From: Isoetes taiwanensis
Lineage: Eukaryota > Streptophyta > Lycopodiopsida > Isoetales > Isoetaceae
Direction: 5' to 3'
Assembly: GCA_021234155.1 (NCBI GenBank)
Contig: JAJEKV010000018.1
Span: 18,434,583 to 18,498,582 of the forward strand
DNA length: 64,000 bases
Shown: positions 1 through 11,784 of the stretch, one piece after another
How the letters are laid out: every line of letters begins with the position of its first letter
Position numbering within the stretch: position 1 is the stretch's first letter
Made by a program: the position numbers and the translations under genes
Notes under the pieces: model-generated
Told to the model about the DNA's origin: nothing
What the model saw: only the letters and a program-made list of their open reading frames with translations
Database searches by the model: none

Positions 1-950
1 TATAATGCTATATATGTTTGTACATGGTTCTATGGGAATCTCTCCCTGTTATTTTTACTTGTGCTAATATTTGTTCCTAGATTTCAAAGGTTTTTCTTGG
101 GTAATACCATATGACCTTCTATTGAAGCTTCAACTCTGTGGGTCTGACATTTGTTGGGAGGCATCATCTGTCTAGAAACTATCTCTCATTTGACTCCTAT
201 TTTTTATCAGGTTTTGCAGGGCTTAACTAGATGCCTTATATCGACATGTTTTTATGAACTCAGAAGCCATAATATATACAATCATATGTGGAATTTTCTC
301 TTGTTAGCACAGGGTTTGATTCAGATTAGTATATTGACATATTTATTAGTTGCCTCTTGGCATTCTTTCTCGTTGTTTGAATGTCTGGCCGTGTCATGCT
401 CTCATAGATGTGGTGTTAGACATGATGATTGGATGGGAACTTGAGTAAGGTGATTAGTACATGTTTTGTATCTGATACCTAGAATCTTTAGTACGTTGAT
501 TAGCTAAGGTTTTTCAACAGGTGCCTTTTGCATATTTATTTTGGCCAAGGTATCTAGTGCTTTACTGCGTTGTTTAGATGATATCCTTTGTATATTTGTA
601 TCATGTTGCTATTTCTTTCATATGTTCATGGTATTGTCTCAACTTGGTTCTTATTTTCTATTTCCTACGTCTAAGGCTATCATCATGTTTGGTGTGGATG
701 TGTATTCACACAACAAATCTTTCTCCATGGTTGTACAAAGTTTATATTGAAGTCCTTTTTCCGTTCATCTACTTTCCTTTCTCTAGTTGGTTGTCCAGAT
801 CAATGGGCCGATTTATTAATGCCCTTTGCATATTTGCTTTTAATTTATGACATTTTTTCCACATCTTAGTAGTTCCATCTTCCTTATGTTCTTTTCTGCA
901 TGGTATATTCTTGGAAGTTTCGCACATTGTACATCCTTAATTATACATTG
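1..950. other. No recognisable gene
   Basis: AT-rich sequence with only short chance reading frames. I see no domain, RNA gene or terminal repeat. It may be old transposon debris. Confidence 0.5.
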
Positions 951-954
951 AACT

Positions 955-2209
955 TCCCATATTTAGGTGTAGGTGTTTGCCATTTGCCCCGTCTTCCCTT
1001 GGAACCATCCTAGCTGCGGAAGCGTAAATAAAGATAAGCACATGACATCAAATGCAAATAAAGCCACATGTTTTATTTGCATACCATAGCATACATGTTT
1101 AAGCACATCAACAACATCATCATCTCATGGGTGGCTATACCATAGCATACATGTTTAAGCACATCAACAACATCATCATCTCATGGGAGATCCTACCCAA
1201 GGCTCAGACTCCAGGGTATAGAGTGACGGCTTGGGTCTCCAGAAGCCATTGCAGACAGAATTCATGAGAGTGGATTGGGCTGGCATAGGAACATGGCTGT
1301 TGGGTAGTCCTCTCCATCCGTCCCTCCTGTGCACACTTTGCAGAGTAGGTTGAAGAGTCTTGGGACTAGACCATAGCCTGTCGGGTGCGTAGCCAAGGGG
1401 GCTACTACTGGGTTTCATCTCCCCAGCCCCGATGAGGCAGGAAGGGGATCACCCCCTCCAGAGGCATGCATGCCCATCATAGGCGGCTAGAGAGCCACTG
1501 CCCATCTTCGACTTGAACCTCATTGAAGACGACTCATCACCCAAGAGGTATCGAGCTCATGCCTCCCCTTCACAATACACAGGAGTGCGCATAGAATAGA
1601 GCATCATCATCAAAGGACTGAAATACTGAATAATACCTAATCTATTTTACCTAACATACATGCTTAGGCTCTTTAGTTACGGCTTGTGATCTTAGGATCT
1701 ATAAGGCTGCTAAGACTAATCTACCATGCTATCCTAGCTCATTGCCGGGCTAAAAGTCGGTATTGCACAACGGAATCACAGGTTACCTGATCCTTGGCTT
1801 GCTCTTGCTCCTTAAATCGCGTCCATGCCTTCGCTTGGGTTGAAGGCAGCTGTTCCTGGGAGATCTGTTGTGCAAAGGCAGCTTGACGGCACCTGGCAAT
1901 ACGAACTAGCAGCTTGGCTTGGCCGAAATGGCCCAAGGAAGCCAAAATGCAAAATGGAAAAGGTTTAGGGTTTTCCCTTTTGTTCCTTTTACATGACCTT
2001 TTAGGTTTAGATTAGAAGGGACAATTGGAGTTTTGCCATGAGGCAAAGGGGTTTAATTGCATATGTTTTATAGACATGTGCAACACACGAGGTTGCCCCC
2101 TAGGTGCACAACTTTACGGTTCTCAAGTATTTGTCAAGGTGACATGTACGTGTGGCGTAGCAGTATAATATATGTATTTGGACTGTATATTATGCTGGAA
2201 CGTCACAAT
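955..2209 (-). repeat. Relic 3' LTR of a chromoviral Gypsy element
   Basis: Read on the minus strand, a polypurine tract CAAGGTGGGGAGA (about 2,210-2,222) is followed by an LTR beginning TTGTGACGTTCC. The same tract and layout precede the LTR at 41,332. Further in, blocks such as GCAAAGTGTGC, the GAGCCTTGGGTAGGAT stretch and TTTACGCTTCCGC match the LTRs at 23.7-25.2 and 41.3-42.9 kb. The distal edge near 955-1,000 is blurred. The copy is clearly older and more diverged than the two LTRs of the large element. Confidence 0.75.
1083..1187. repeat. 56-bp tandem duplication inside the LTR relic
   Basis: ACCATAGCATACATG and the following bases to CTCATGGG occur at 1,083 and again at 1,139, giving a 56-bp period with nearly identical copies. 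The large-element LTRs have a single related segment, so this is local to the relic copy. Confidence 0.85.
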
Positions 2210-2905
2210 CTCCCCACCTTGAATTGATGCTGTCCTCAGCATCACATGTCTCCCCTCCTTGGAAACCTGCATGATCCTTGCAACACATTCCATGCATGCA
2301 GTTTTATATCACAATTACCCCAAGGCAATATTTAAGTTTAAATTTTATTATCACATCACTTGTTCCATAACATATTATAGTAAGGTGCTCTCAACCCTTA
2401 CATTATCATTTAATATTCACAAAATTTATGGTTTGCACAATTATCATTAACAGAGTTTTCAAAATTCTGTCATTTAAGATCCCTTTGGTCTCCTTGCAAC
2501 ACATTATGACAAAACATGTATTGCAAGTCTTCGCAATGCGGCCCTCCTGCCGCTAGACACTCCTATTGGCCTGCAGGTCCAACACTACGTTAGACACATT
2601 TATTTATTATAAAGTTGGTTACTAGGGAACCACCCATTTAATCACTCTTAAATAACTATATGGATGCAAGACTAATATCCCGGCATAGGAAGATGATGTT
2701 TCTTCCATCTTGGCCGTGGAGATAGTGCCCTATCATGCCTAAGATGATCACTCATGCCTACACCTTTCGTTGCCCTTGGCATGAAGGATGGCGTCCTCCC
2801 CATAGTAGGCATTAATGACTAGAGGTGCCTTCCTATCAATCCATGATTAAATGACCTCTTATCTCTCAATTTCGTCTACTTCCGTGGCGACAGGGGATAG
2901 ACTTC
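2210..2905 (-). other. Non-coding 3' internal stretch of the Gypsy relic
   Basis: Lies between the chromodomain end and the polypurine tract on the minus strand, the same position as the non-coding stretch 40,470-41,330 of the large element. I see no reading frame of note. Confidence 0.5.
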
Positions 2906-3480
2906 TTAATCTACCTCACACTCACCTATCGGTTCGGTGTCGACTACGATGAGCCGACCCTTGCATTGCCCCATGAATTGGGGGTACTGCTTCTCCAAAT
3001 CTGATTGTAGTACCCACATAGCGTCTTCCACAAGCAAGTGCATCCATTTCACTAGATATTGGAGAAATTGGGATCTTCTTGTTTTCTTGTAGGACCTGTC
3101 AAGAAGAACCTCTGGGACGATCTCAAGTTGGTTGTCCGTCATTTCCAGTAACTCTGTTGTCTCCAATACTTCCTCTGGATTAGGAGTGTCCTTTTCAGGA
3201 GACTTACATGGAAGACCCTATGGATTTTGAGATGTGCTGGCAGATCCAACTTGTAGGATTGGTCCAACTTGTAGTTTCTTGCAATTGCTTGCCCATCTTG
3301 GAGCAAGTTTCTTGCAATTGCCAATGCGGAGCTTCGCTTGCTTGACTTTGATCTTCATCCACACATTGTCCCCTATTTGAAACTCTCTTATTGTTTTGTG
3401 CTTATCGGCTACACTCTTCTGACGGCTTCTTGCTGCTAGAAGATATCCTCTTACTTCCTCCGCCAATTGTTGCATCTTAG
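2906..3480 (-). pseudogene. Chromovirus integrase C-terminus and chromodomain (relic)
   Basis: Three overlapping broken frames on the minus strand reproduce the end of a chromoviral Pol polyprotein. First comes the integrase tail (EVRGYLLAARSRQKSVADKH, then GDNVWMKIK). Next is the linker preceding the chromodomain (LPAHLKIHRVFHVSLLK). Last is a chromodomain (KKTRRSQFLQYLVKW, then an acidic-aromatic tail ending YPQFMGQ). In this family the chromodomain directs integration toward particular chromatin. The frames are shifted against each other and a short segment near 3,240-3,320 is locally duplicated, so the gene is dead. The same motifs recur in the large element at 39.9-40.4 kb. Confidence 0.85.
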
Positions 3481-3499
3481 GCTAGCATCTTGGGATACT

Positions 3500-4140
3500 T
3501 CTACCTTGGACACCTGGATTGTGCCAAGTGTCCGGGGGTCAAGCATTGGTAGTCATAATTGATCATGAAGCGACGACATTTGAGACGACCCTTGCTTGGT
3601 GCTATTGTATGCAAACTCCACCAAGTGAATGTAATCGTATCACTTTGATTGCTTGTTCCAGACGTAATGCCTCATCATATCTTCAAGTATCTGATTCATA
3701 CGCTCCGTCTACCTATCGGCCTCGGGGATGATATGATGTGGTCATCGACAACTTCGTGCGGATGGTGGTGAAGAGATCTTGCCAAAATGCACTCATGAAC
3801 TTGAATCTCTATCAAAGATTATCTCCCTTGGCATCCCATGGGGTCAAAAAGATTTCTCTTGTGAACAACACGGCGGTATCCAACGCCAGTATCCGTATCA
3901 GCCCTCTGCATGGCACAAAATGTGCCATTTTGACAATTTGTCCACTACTACCATTAAGGCATCCTTGCCCCTTATGGTTCTCGGGAGCCATGTTATGAAG
4001 TCCATGCTTATTAATTCCCATTTGGCATTTGGCGGGCAATGGCTCCAACACTCCTCGGAGTTCGAAGTTGTTTTGCCTTCGTCTGCCGACCTCGAATGTA
4101 CGGCCGTCGCTTCTTCATCTTAGGGCCAATAGTAGTCGCT
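3500..4140 (-). pseudogene. Gypsy integrase catalytic core (relic)
   Basis: Minus-strand fragments correspond to the integrase core: the region equivalent to SMDFI.GLP followed by a [17 protein letters not shown]-like segment, seen here split over frames (for example [19 protein letters not shown]). It lies directly upstream (minus sense) of the chromodomain relic and belongs to the same dead copy. Frameshifts and internal loss prevent a continuous protein. Confidence 0.65.
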
Positions 4141-4144
4141 TCTT

Positions 4145-4655
4145 ATCTTGAAGCGAGGTTTTCATAAAACTCGCATGGCCGACTATTGGGCAACCAGCGT
4201 GTCATGGAGTATTAACTTCTTGATTCTGATGACTCTGGTATACACAATTTGTTCTTATGGTATAATAGGTTGCCTTCCTTCTTAAAATGCTTGAAGGTTT
4301 CCCTCTCTTTGTCCGTTCTTGCCTCCTTAGAATGGCTTGCCCATGCTTCCTTGAAGTCTTAGTCCATTGGCAACATTTCTTCTATCTTCTTGCCAAACTC
4401 ACTAGTCTCTACGAGGCGAGAAGGTCCATACCAAACTCGATTACAGCCAACTTTGAACTCACATCCTCCAAGTACATGCAATTAAACTTAAAGTAAGTTA
4501 TGGTAGGTCTATGACAATTAGCCACATGACTTGATAGGAGTTGTGGATTATGATCAAACATGGAGCTATGTAGAAGATTTGAATTTCGAAAATCTGCTAG
4601 CAAAGCGGCTGCACAAGTATTAAAGTATCCTCTATCATATCTTGCATAAGCTCTG
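4145..4655. other. No recognisable feature
   Basis: I found no coding similarity or terminal repeats. It may be internal Gypsy sequence too decayed to read. Confidence 0.4.
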
Positions 4656-4660
4656 CAAAC

Positions 4661-5230
4661 TCATGTCCAACCATTACACCACGTGAAGGACTGATCACCA
4701 TTAATCTCTACAAGCTGGCAATCATGTAAAAGGTGTAACCATTGTTCCCGCTTGAATCCTTGCACCACTTCAAAACCTATCGCTTCCATCCCTTTCCAGC
4801 TCGACCATATTAAAATCTCCAACCAGCAACCATGTAACATTCTGCCCAATTTTACTCCTCACAATTGCCCACAAAGCACCACGCTGGCAAGGTCTATTAT
4901 GATCATAGACATTTATCAAATCCCATTCTTGGCCCTTACCTTTCCATTTGATTATTATCCACCGTCCAAATCTATCTATTTGAGTAAAAGTGACATCCTG
5001 AGGACTTCCATGCAATAAGCACACCAGCCTTAGATGCATTAGTAGTAGACACCAAAACATTATAGCCACGTCCAAATATATTAGCGCTACTTTATGTACA
5101 TTATCTCGGCGACATTTATGCTCTTGAAGGCAGCAAAAGATAGCTTAGATAGGTAAAGAGATAACCTGCTCCTTTTACTTGGGGAAGAAGCCACTCCCCT
5201 TACATTCCAAGACAAAAGGTTAATGTGCCC
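4661..5230 (-). pseudogene. L1-type LINE endonuclease fragment
   Basis: The minus strand encodes the apurinic-endonuclease region of a plant L1 ORF2: an opening SWNVRG (near 5,215), then QIDRFGRWIIIKWKGKG, LINVYDHN, LLVGDFNMVE and SFTWCNGW. The order and spacing match the endonuclease of the L1 at 17.7-18.3 kb, and the catalytic GDFN is preserved here. The piece is frameshifted around 5,080 and 4,770 and has neither reverse transcriptase nor tail, so it is a truncated relic. Confidence 0.85.
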
Positions 5231-5234
5231 TAAA

Positions 5235-6340
5235 TATTATGTTCCACCTCTTGCACTTAACCACCCAACCGGGTTCAAGCACACGAGACATCTTTATCCC
5301 GTCGGTTTGAATGGGGGGATGGGGGGCTCTAGACGAAGTTAATTCAGGTACCCAAATTCAGGTCTCTTCTCATATTTATACAAAAAGGAGGACCTTTTTA
5401 TGAATCAACCTTTTGGTCATCCGAAATTGTCTGGAAGAAAAGGCAAGAAGAATCAAATAGATGGAAATCGGGCATATAAAGCTAGATCAGCCCTTTTAGT
5501 CTGAGGCTAGGATCATCTGATGCAAGTCTGAGTTGATTCTAGAAGTCTCTGTATTGTTCTATAACCAGGTTTAGCTGTAACGGCCACGACCCCGTTATCA
5601 GCCACAATTTATATGGCTTAAACTTTCTATAGCTTGTGATTATATTCCACGTGTTCGTTTATATAGGTTATCCCTATATTTAACTCTGACACGTTGGTCC
5701 TTGTTGGTCTTGAACCGCTCCCCTGAGCCACTCCATATCAATCCGAATCTGGAAGAGACAGCTAGGTCGATGCACATCATATGGAAACCCTTAAAGAGAG
5801 GTTTAAGATGCACTAATCCACGTATCAAGCTGACATTGGTGGAGAAAGTTACACACAGTTGCAGGGCAGGGTATGCGCAATACGAGGGGATATGGCTGTG
5901 GGATCAGTGGGCAAGAGTGTACAATTGAGCCACACAATAGCTGGGCACTGCGATGATAGTGGGCACCCTCCCATAGAGAGGAGGTTTAAACTTTAAGTGC
6001 GGGATTAGTGGGCACCCTCCGCTATCTGGAAAAATTACATATATGAGAGCTATATATGCCGTGGCAAAGGGAGAATTTTTGGAATCTTTATAGAACCTAG
6101 AAGAATATACATAAAATCTTGAGGAATCTAGAGAAATCTTGGGATAATCAAATCTAGGGGAATCTTTGTAGAATGTAATAAACCTAGGGTCTTATCTTGT
6201 GTCCGTATTAGATTGTGTAAGATAATTGTTGATATGCTTCCATGGGTGTGTTGGGGGCAGCATTTAAAACTATAAAGAATACATTAGCTAAGGATTATTA
6301 AAACCTTAATAGGTTAAGCTCAAAAGAGTGAGCACCATAA
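5235..6340. other. Non-coding; includes a small GAATCT-type repeat patch
   Basis: No gene seen. Positions 6,070-6,180 carry several degenerate GGAATCTT / GAATCTAGGG units like those filling 21.5-22.4 kb. GTGGGCACCCTCC occurs twice (near 5,959 and 6,008). Confidence 0.5.
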
Positions 6341-7013
6341 GACAGGGGAGAAAAGATTCGGCCTGTGTTAAAATATCAGGAAACCATGCTACAATCTAGC
6401 GCCCAAAGATGCCTGGATTGAGCATCTGGCCATGGGGATGGGTTGCCAGGTGGAGATCTGATCCCCTGGGCAAGCATATATAAGAAGCAGAAGGGCTGGT
6501 CGGATGGTGGAAGGGGGAGAAAAGAGAAGCAGATTGGAGGCTGAGCAAACCAATAATTCAGGTGGGGATTCTGCTTGTGTGAGGATTGTGTGGTTTATTT
6601 CTGATTTTTATGAATCGTGAAAGAAGCCATCACTTGGAGCCGATTGATAGCTTTGTCTGTAAACCCGCCAGCATACAAACCGATTGGGTCATCGAATCAT
6701 GCTCCTTTGTCAGAAAATCGGCCCCCAGAGCTGTAAGAATCCATTCTTATCTCATGGAAACTCTGTCCTTCTGTAGAGCCTCGCATTCTTCGATCTTAGC
6801 TTCATGCTCCGGTTGGAATGCAAAAGCTTGTCTTAAGCTATATAACTCAATTCGATGTCAAAGCCAGCTTTTGTAAAAGAAGAGAGCAAGTTGGAGGAGC
6901 TGGGAGCTGGCCGCCTTTGGCTGCCATTGCTCTTCCTGTTACTGTAATATTTTTAAGGGGCATACCTCCGGTATCCCCATACATATACAAGAAAGAAACC
7001 AAGCCTTAGAAAT

Positions 7014-7676
7014 TGAAAAAGTGCAGGATGCTATGGAGATAAATCGTCTCAAGGCTGAATGAACCAAAACTTCAGTATCCATGAAACAGGTTGAAAACGA
7101 TTCTGAGGAAAAGAACAAATTTCTTGAATTGGCAAAGATACAAGATGATCTTGAATCGAATCGTCTTAGGGGCGAAGAATTGAACCAAAACTCGTTACCC
7201 AGCAGCCCCAAGATTTGGTTACATAAATTGAATCTAAAGTCTCACGATCTTTTCCTCGGCAAGGACAAGATAGAGTCTTAGAATTAGAAGACAGACAACA
7301 CAAAGCAAGCAACATCAAGATCTCGGGTATTGAAGAGACTTCAGGTGAAAATCTATCTGATATAGTGAATGATGTGTTCAAAAATAAGATCTTTCTTCAT
7401 GAACCTGGGATTCAATTTTGCTTCAGAATTGGTAGAAAAATAGAAGGACGAAACAGACCAGTTATTGTCAGATTCTTTAGTGTGGAATTGCATAATCGCG
7501 CAATGCAACATAAAGTGAATCTCAAGGGACAAAACATCTGGTTAAACGAGGATTTAACTCCTCAACAGCAAAGGGATAGAAAAGTGTTGTTGGAAGAAGT
7601 TAAGAAATACAAAGCTGATGGGAAAACATCATACATCCTTGGAAACAAGGTCATTGTCAGAGAAAATAAAGCATAG
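7014..7676 (+). pseudogene. LINE ORF1 (RNA-binding protein) remnant
   Basis: The readable part (7,365-7,676) ends with an L1ORF1-like C-terminal domain. It has a basic RIGRK..GRNRPVIVRF strand, then NIWLNEDLTPQQQRDRK and a final YILGNKVIV strand. The pattern 'RP.IV.F ... I.I.EDLTP..R..R..L' is typical of ORF1 proteins in many LINE clades; these form trimers and coat the element RNA. The upstream part (7,020-7,280) is lysine- and glutamate-rich, consistent with a coiled coil, but lies in another frame. The next ORF begins within a few bases of the stop. Confidence 0.7.
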
Positions 7677-7679
7677 GAA

Positions 7680-8782
7680 ACACGGGCCCTCAGAGTCTTA
7701 GTATGGAATATCCATGGTGCAGATGAATCTAAATTCTTAACCAGCATGGACTTGTTTGAACAGCATGATATTCTGATCTTACTGGAAACCTGGGAATATG
7801 ACATGAGACCATTAATTGACATCCATGGCTTCACTAAGCTTGTTACTTTGCATAACCAGAAAGGCGCCTCTCATAGAGGTTGGGGAGGATTGGCTTGCTA
7901 TGTCCGCTCTTCCTGTTTTGATTTAGTGAAAATTGTGCATACCTGCCCATTCAAGCAATATCTGTGGATACACATAGATGGGCAAACACCTCTTTACATC
8001 GCTGGTGTTTATTTTGCTCCCTTAGAGCCTATGCCTGCAAAAGTCTATGATCAACCAGAATTGGATCCGCAAGATCCCTTTTTGCATCTTGCCAAAGACA
8101 TTGCTAAATATCAGGCAAAGGGGTCAGTTTATGTGGCAGGAGATTTCAATGCAAGATTGGGAATGAGACAAGCTCCGCTCGAGATGATGGCAATGAATTT
8201 TGGCTACAGGAATATGCAGATTCAGAACATCCTTGGAAACGTGTGTCTAGTGATCATAGTAACAATGTTATGGGAAATCACGTGTTGCAGTTATGTGGAG
8301 CTCTAGAATGGATTGTTTTCAATGGTATTCAAGCATTTCCTGATACTCAAAACTATACATGCTTTCAACCGAATGGTAGTTCCGTCGTCGATCTTCTACT
8401 AGGTAATCCTGCTTGCACAATGCTTCAAGAATTTCATGTTCTTAATAAGAAACTTGTTTCTGATCATGCACCCCTTAGTCTGACGCTTAAAGCTAATAAG
8501 TTGCTTGCTCCTAAGCAAATTTTGATGCCTCAGCGCATCAAGGCTCATTATAAAAATGCAGACCACTATGCGGATGCTTTGACATGCAGACTTGAACAGG
8601 TGATATGGCCAGCTGATGCATTTGAATACAGCCATACGCTGATTGAAAACATTCTCGCAGTGGCAAAAGAAGTCTTTGGGACTACTAAACGCAGGAGGCA
8701 GCACAACCAAAAGTGGTTTGACAAGGAATGTATGTTTGCTAAGAAGGCTTTGAGTGCGGCTGCTGATTACCAGCAAGCCTAA
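7680..8782 (+). pseudogene. LINE endonuclease domain
   Basis: The exonuclease-endonuclease-phosphatase fold cuts target DNA to prime reverse transcription. Visible motifs are WNIHG (start), LILLETW (metal-binding glutamate), VAGDFNARLG and, after a frameshift near 8,245, the C-terminal LVSDHAPLSL with the catalytic histidine. The two frames overlap at 8,243-8,306, so a single indel broke an otherwise complete domain. It continues into the linker to the reverse transcriptase and stops at 8,782. Confidence 0.85.
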
Positions 8783-9614
8783 AAGGCATACAAAAAGCTT
8801 CTGAGGCGAAAGAAGAATGATTGGCAGCGCATACATGAAGCAGATTTGACTGACAGGCTACTAAAAGAGCCGAAAACTTTTTGGAGCATAACAAAAAAGT
8901 CTCTTCCAAAAGCTGATTTTGCCGCAGAAGAGATGATCATTTGGCTTCGTGAACTCTTTATGGTTCCTGCTCAAAGGGAAATGATGCAGAAGTATCTTGT
9001 AAGTGAAAACATTTTTACTCCACTGGATGTTCAAGAAACGTTATCTCGCATGAAAAATGGCAGATCTCCTGATAATCTAGGCATGGTGTCAGAGTTATGT
9101 AAATGGGGAGGTGATCTACTCCTTGATAAACTTGCTTATCTCTTCAATCTAGTGCTCAAACAAGGCAGTCTTCCAGATACTTGGTATGTTAGCAGGGCTG
9201 TTCCAGTCTATAAATGTGGTGACGTAAAAGACATACATAATTACAGAACAATTCTAGTTGGCAATTGTATGGCCAAGATTTTTGCTTCTTTGATTGAAAG
9301 GAAGTTAGTGGATTGGGCTACAAAAGTAGATGCTAGAGCAGCATGTCAAGCAGGTTTCAGATCTGGTTACTCTACAGTAGACCATTTAGTGACACTTCGG
9401 GTGCTCACGGAAAATGCCAAGGGCAAAGGGAACCAATTATACCTTGCTTTCATGGATCTGACTAAAGCCTTCGACCGTGTAGATCGAGGCAAACTTCAAG
9501 ATAGAATGGAAGAAATTGGTGTCCCTCTTGCTCTAAAAGAAGCAGTAGCATGCCTATACAAGAAAGTCTTGATAGAACTCTCATTTCCCCTTCACTCTGA
9601 CACACAGGTACATA
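8783..9614 (+). pseudogene. LINE reverse transcriptase, N-terminal half
   Basis: Fingers and palm motifs are present: MKNGRSPDNLG, then LPDTWYVSRAVPVYK, then NYRTILVGNCMAKIFASLIE, then ACQAGFRSGYSTVDHLVTL, then the first catalytic aspartate in LAFMDLTKAFDRVD. The typical L1 wording (QAGF/SGFLSGR, KLDFTKAYD) is absent; compare the L1 at 19.3 kb. The frame stays open up to the hAT insertion at 9,615 and resumes at 11,785. Confidence 0.85.
9607..9614 (+). repeat. Left 8-bp target duplication GGTACATA of the hAT element
   Basis: GGTACATA at 9,607-9,614 is repeated exactly at 11,777-11,784 on the other side of the insertion. Eight bases is the hAT target-duplication length. Confidence 0.92.
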
Positions 9615-9880
9615 CAGTGTAGGTTAAGTACGCGTACGGTACCTTTGAAGTACCTAACGTACCGATCTGGGACGTACAATACGTACGGTACAAGAAGATG
9701 CACGTTTTAATTCTTTTTTGGAGTTGAATTCCGTACGCGTACGTAACATATTATAAAGTGACGTACCGTACCTTACGTATGGTACGTACGTTAAAAAAAT
9801 ATGAATAAAAAAAAAAGAAAACTTCATATGACACCTTTTCTTTGGTATTTTCTTTTTCTTACTTTATTTTTCAAACCCTA

Positions 9881-10050
9881 AATGTTGCCTCGAACGTTTT
9901 CCATAACCCTAAAGCTTCTGTTGCATGCTACTTCGGCTGCCTCGAACGTTTTCCTAAACCCTAAAGCTTCTGTTGCATGCTACTTCGGCAAAGCAGTGGC
10001 CATGATCTCCAGAAGCAGCGGCCATGATCTCCAGAAGCAGCGGCCATGTT
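9881..10050 (+). repeat. Tandem duplications inside the hAT element
   Basis: A segment of about 53 bp running from TGCCTCGAACGTTTTCC to GCATGCTACTTCGGC is present twice in tandem (from 9,889 and 9,939). It is followed by two to three copies of a 21-bp unit containing GCGGCCATGATCTCCAGAA. No coding meaning is evident. Confidence 0.8.
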
Positions 10051-10639
10051 CTCTTACGGTGTAGCCAAAATGAGCAGTGATTACCTCGGTGGACAAGAAT
10101 AAGAAGCAAGGTTTTTATTCTCCAAATGATTGCATTTGAATGTAGGAACAGATTTCGGCACTGCATGAGCCTGTCTATGTTGTTTCAGTTCTGTTTTGTG
10201 TAGTATATATTTGCTGAATATTCATCTTAACGAATTGGAATTAATATATTTCATGGGTTGGTAAAGACAGAGCCACCATTGAGCAGCAGCAGAGCAGAGC
10301 AACATTGACCTATCAAGATTCTATCATATCAGACCGATTTTTTCTGTTCTATCCCACCTATCTATGCCATTCTTCATCAGAACATAAGGTAAATTCATTT
10401 TCGTATTGTTTATTTTTTATACATGTGGTTTACTTATGCTGATGCATTAACTTGTTCTTGTTTTTTATCACATGTTTATTTTCCCATTATATCAATACAA
10501 AGAAGGAATAATCGAATGGGGCAAGAAAGGTAATGGAGGCCTTTTTCTTATGGCCTTAGCATTTTTGGCTTATTGAATGTTAATAGACTTTTACGAGTTA
10601 TACGATCCCAAGTTTAAATCATTTACATCTTATTCTGTT

Positions 10640-10800
10640 TTTTAAGTCTTTTTTGTCTAAATAGAAGATGTATCAGGCTGATATGTAGCATTGTTGTAAA
10701 ATGACAAGCATTTGGCTTTTTCAGGCTGATATGTAGCACTGTGATAAAAGGACCAGCACTAGTTTTTTCAGGCTGATATGTAGCACTGTGGTATGTAACA
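10640..10800 (+). repeat. Short tandem repeat with CAGGCTGATATGTAGCA
   Basis: Three copies of TCAGGCTGATATGTAGCA (10,674, 10,722 and 10,769 approximately) at about 47-bp spacing, within the hAT interior. Confidence 0.75.
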
Positions 10801-11776
10801 CTAGTTTTGCCATCAATAATTGCCAAAAGATCAAGGTGAACAAATTTTGTTGCTGAAATTTGCCTAGTTATTTCTGAAATTTGAAGTTTTATAATTTTGC
10901 TATATGCATGTTTTTGCATGCATGCTATTGACATTGAAATTTAATAAACTTTTGCTGCATGCATGTGATTTCTGCTAATGTTTTTTGGGGTTCAAATGTC
11001 AAATTTTCTATTTTTGAACTTTCATTTCTGAATTATGCCAATTGCAGGAAACAAGACATGACAGATGTGTGTGGACTAGCGCAGCATCAACAAGATCATC
11101 TTTTTAGGCTCTAGCGACTACTATTAATCTGGCAACAGCTAAAGCACTCCAAATCTCATCTCCAACACATCTCGGCTAAGCTGAAACCAGTGGCATATTC
11201 AAGAAGGTATAGTTTGTCTTCCTTGTATGATTATTCATTTACACAGCAAAAGCATTCTATGCAGACTTTCTATATGTATTATTCATTTACACAGCAAAAG
11301 TATTCTACTTTCAGAATTTCTATATGTATTATTATTAAACTTGTTATTATCTGAAATTTGATGCTGGTTTTTCTGTAGTAGTTGCATGCCCTTTTTTACT
11401 TTTGAACTACAGTATTATTCATGAACTTGCAAACTGGGCAGCATGGATGCAAATGGATTTCTTGTTCTACAAATTCCTCGTAGATCCCAATTTCATGAGT
11501 GTCACGACTAAAAAATAATGCATTAGTTAAACTATAAAACAACATACGAAAAATATTAAATAATGTCAATTAAATGACAAATGCTTACAACTTCAAGGTA
11601 CTTTACGTTAAATACGTATTGTACGTATTTTAAGTACGTTACAGGTACTGTACCTTTGATTTTTTCACAAAAAAATAAAAATTCGGTACGTTATCTTTAG
11701 CCCCAGAACGTTACAAGGTACAGTACGTAAAATACGTACTATACAAGTACGGTACGTCCAGTACGTGACAACACTG

Positions 11777-11784
11777 GGTACATA
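11777..11784 (+). repeat. Right 8-bp target duplication GGTACATA
   Basis: Exact partner of 9,607-9,614. Confidence 0.92.

Larger units (their letters stand above)
9615..11776. mobile_element. Non-autonomous hAT transposon with GTAC-rich ends
   Basis: The left end reads CAGTGTAGG and the right end, read inward on the other strand, CAGTGTTGTC. This fits the hAT consensus beginning CAGTG. An exact 8-bp target duplication flanks it. Both ends carry dense copies of GTACG/CGTAC palindromic words (9,630-9,795 and 11,600-11,765), probable transposase-binding repeats by analogy with other hAT elements. The 2.16-kb interior has no reading frame above about 100 codons and no transposase motif, so the element must be mobilised in trans. 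It sits inside the LINE reverse transcriptase and is therefore younger than the LINE. Confidence 0.88.

Noticed and set aside
151-850. Open frames of 69-97 codons near the window start
   Set aside because: Hydrophobic and cysteine-rich translation of AT-rich DNA, no splice pattern or recognisable domain.
9622-11776. hAT transposase gene
   Set aside because: No frame exceeds about 100 codons and no BED finger or dimerisation motif is visible.
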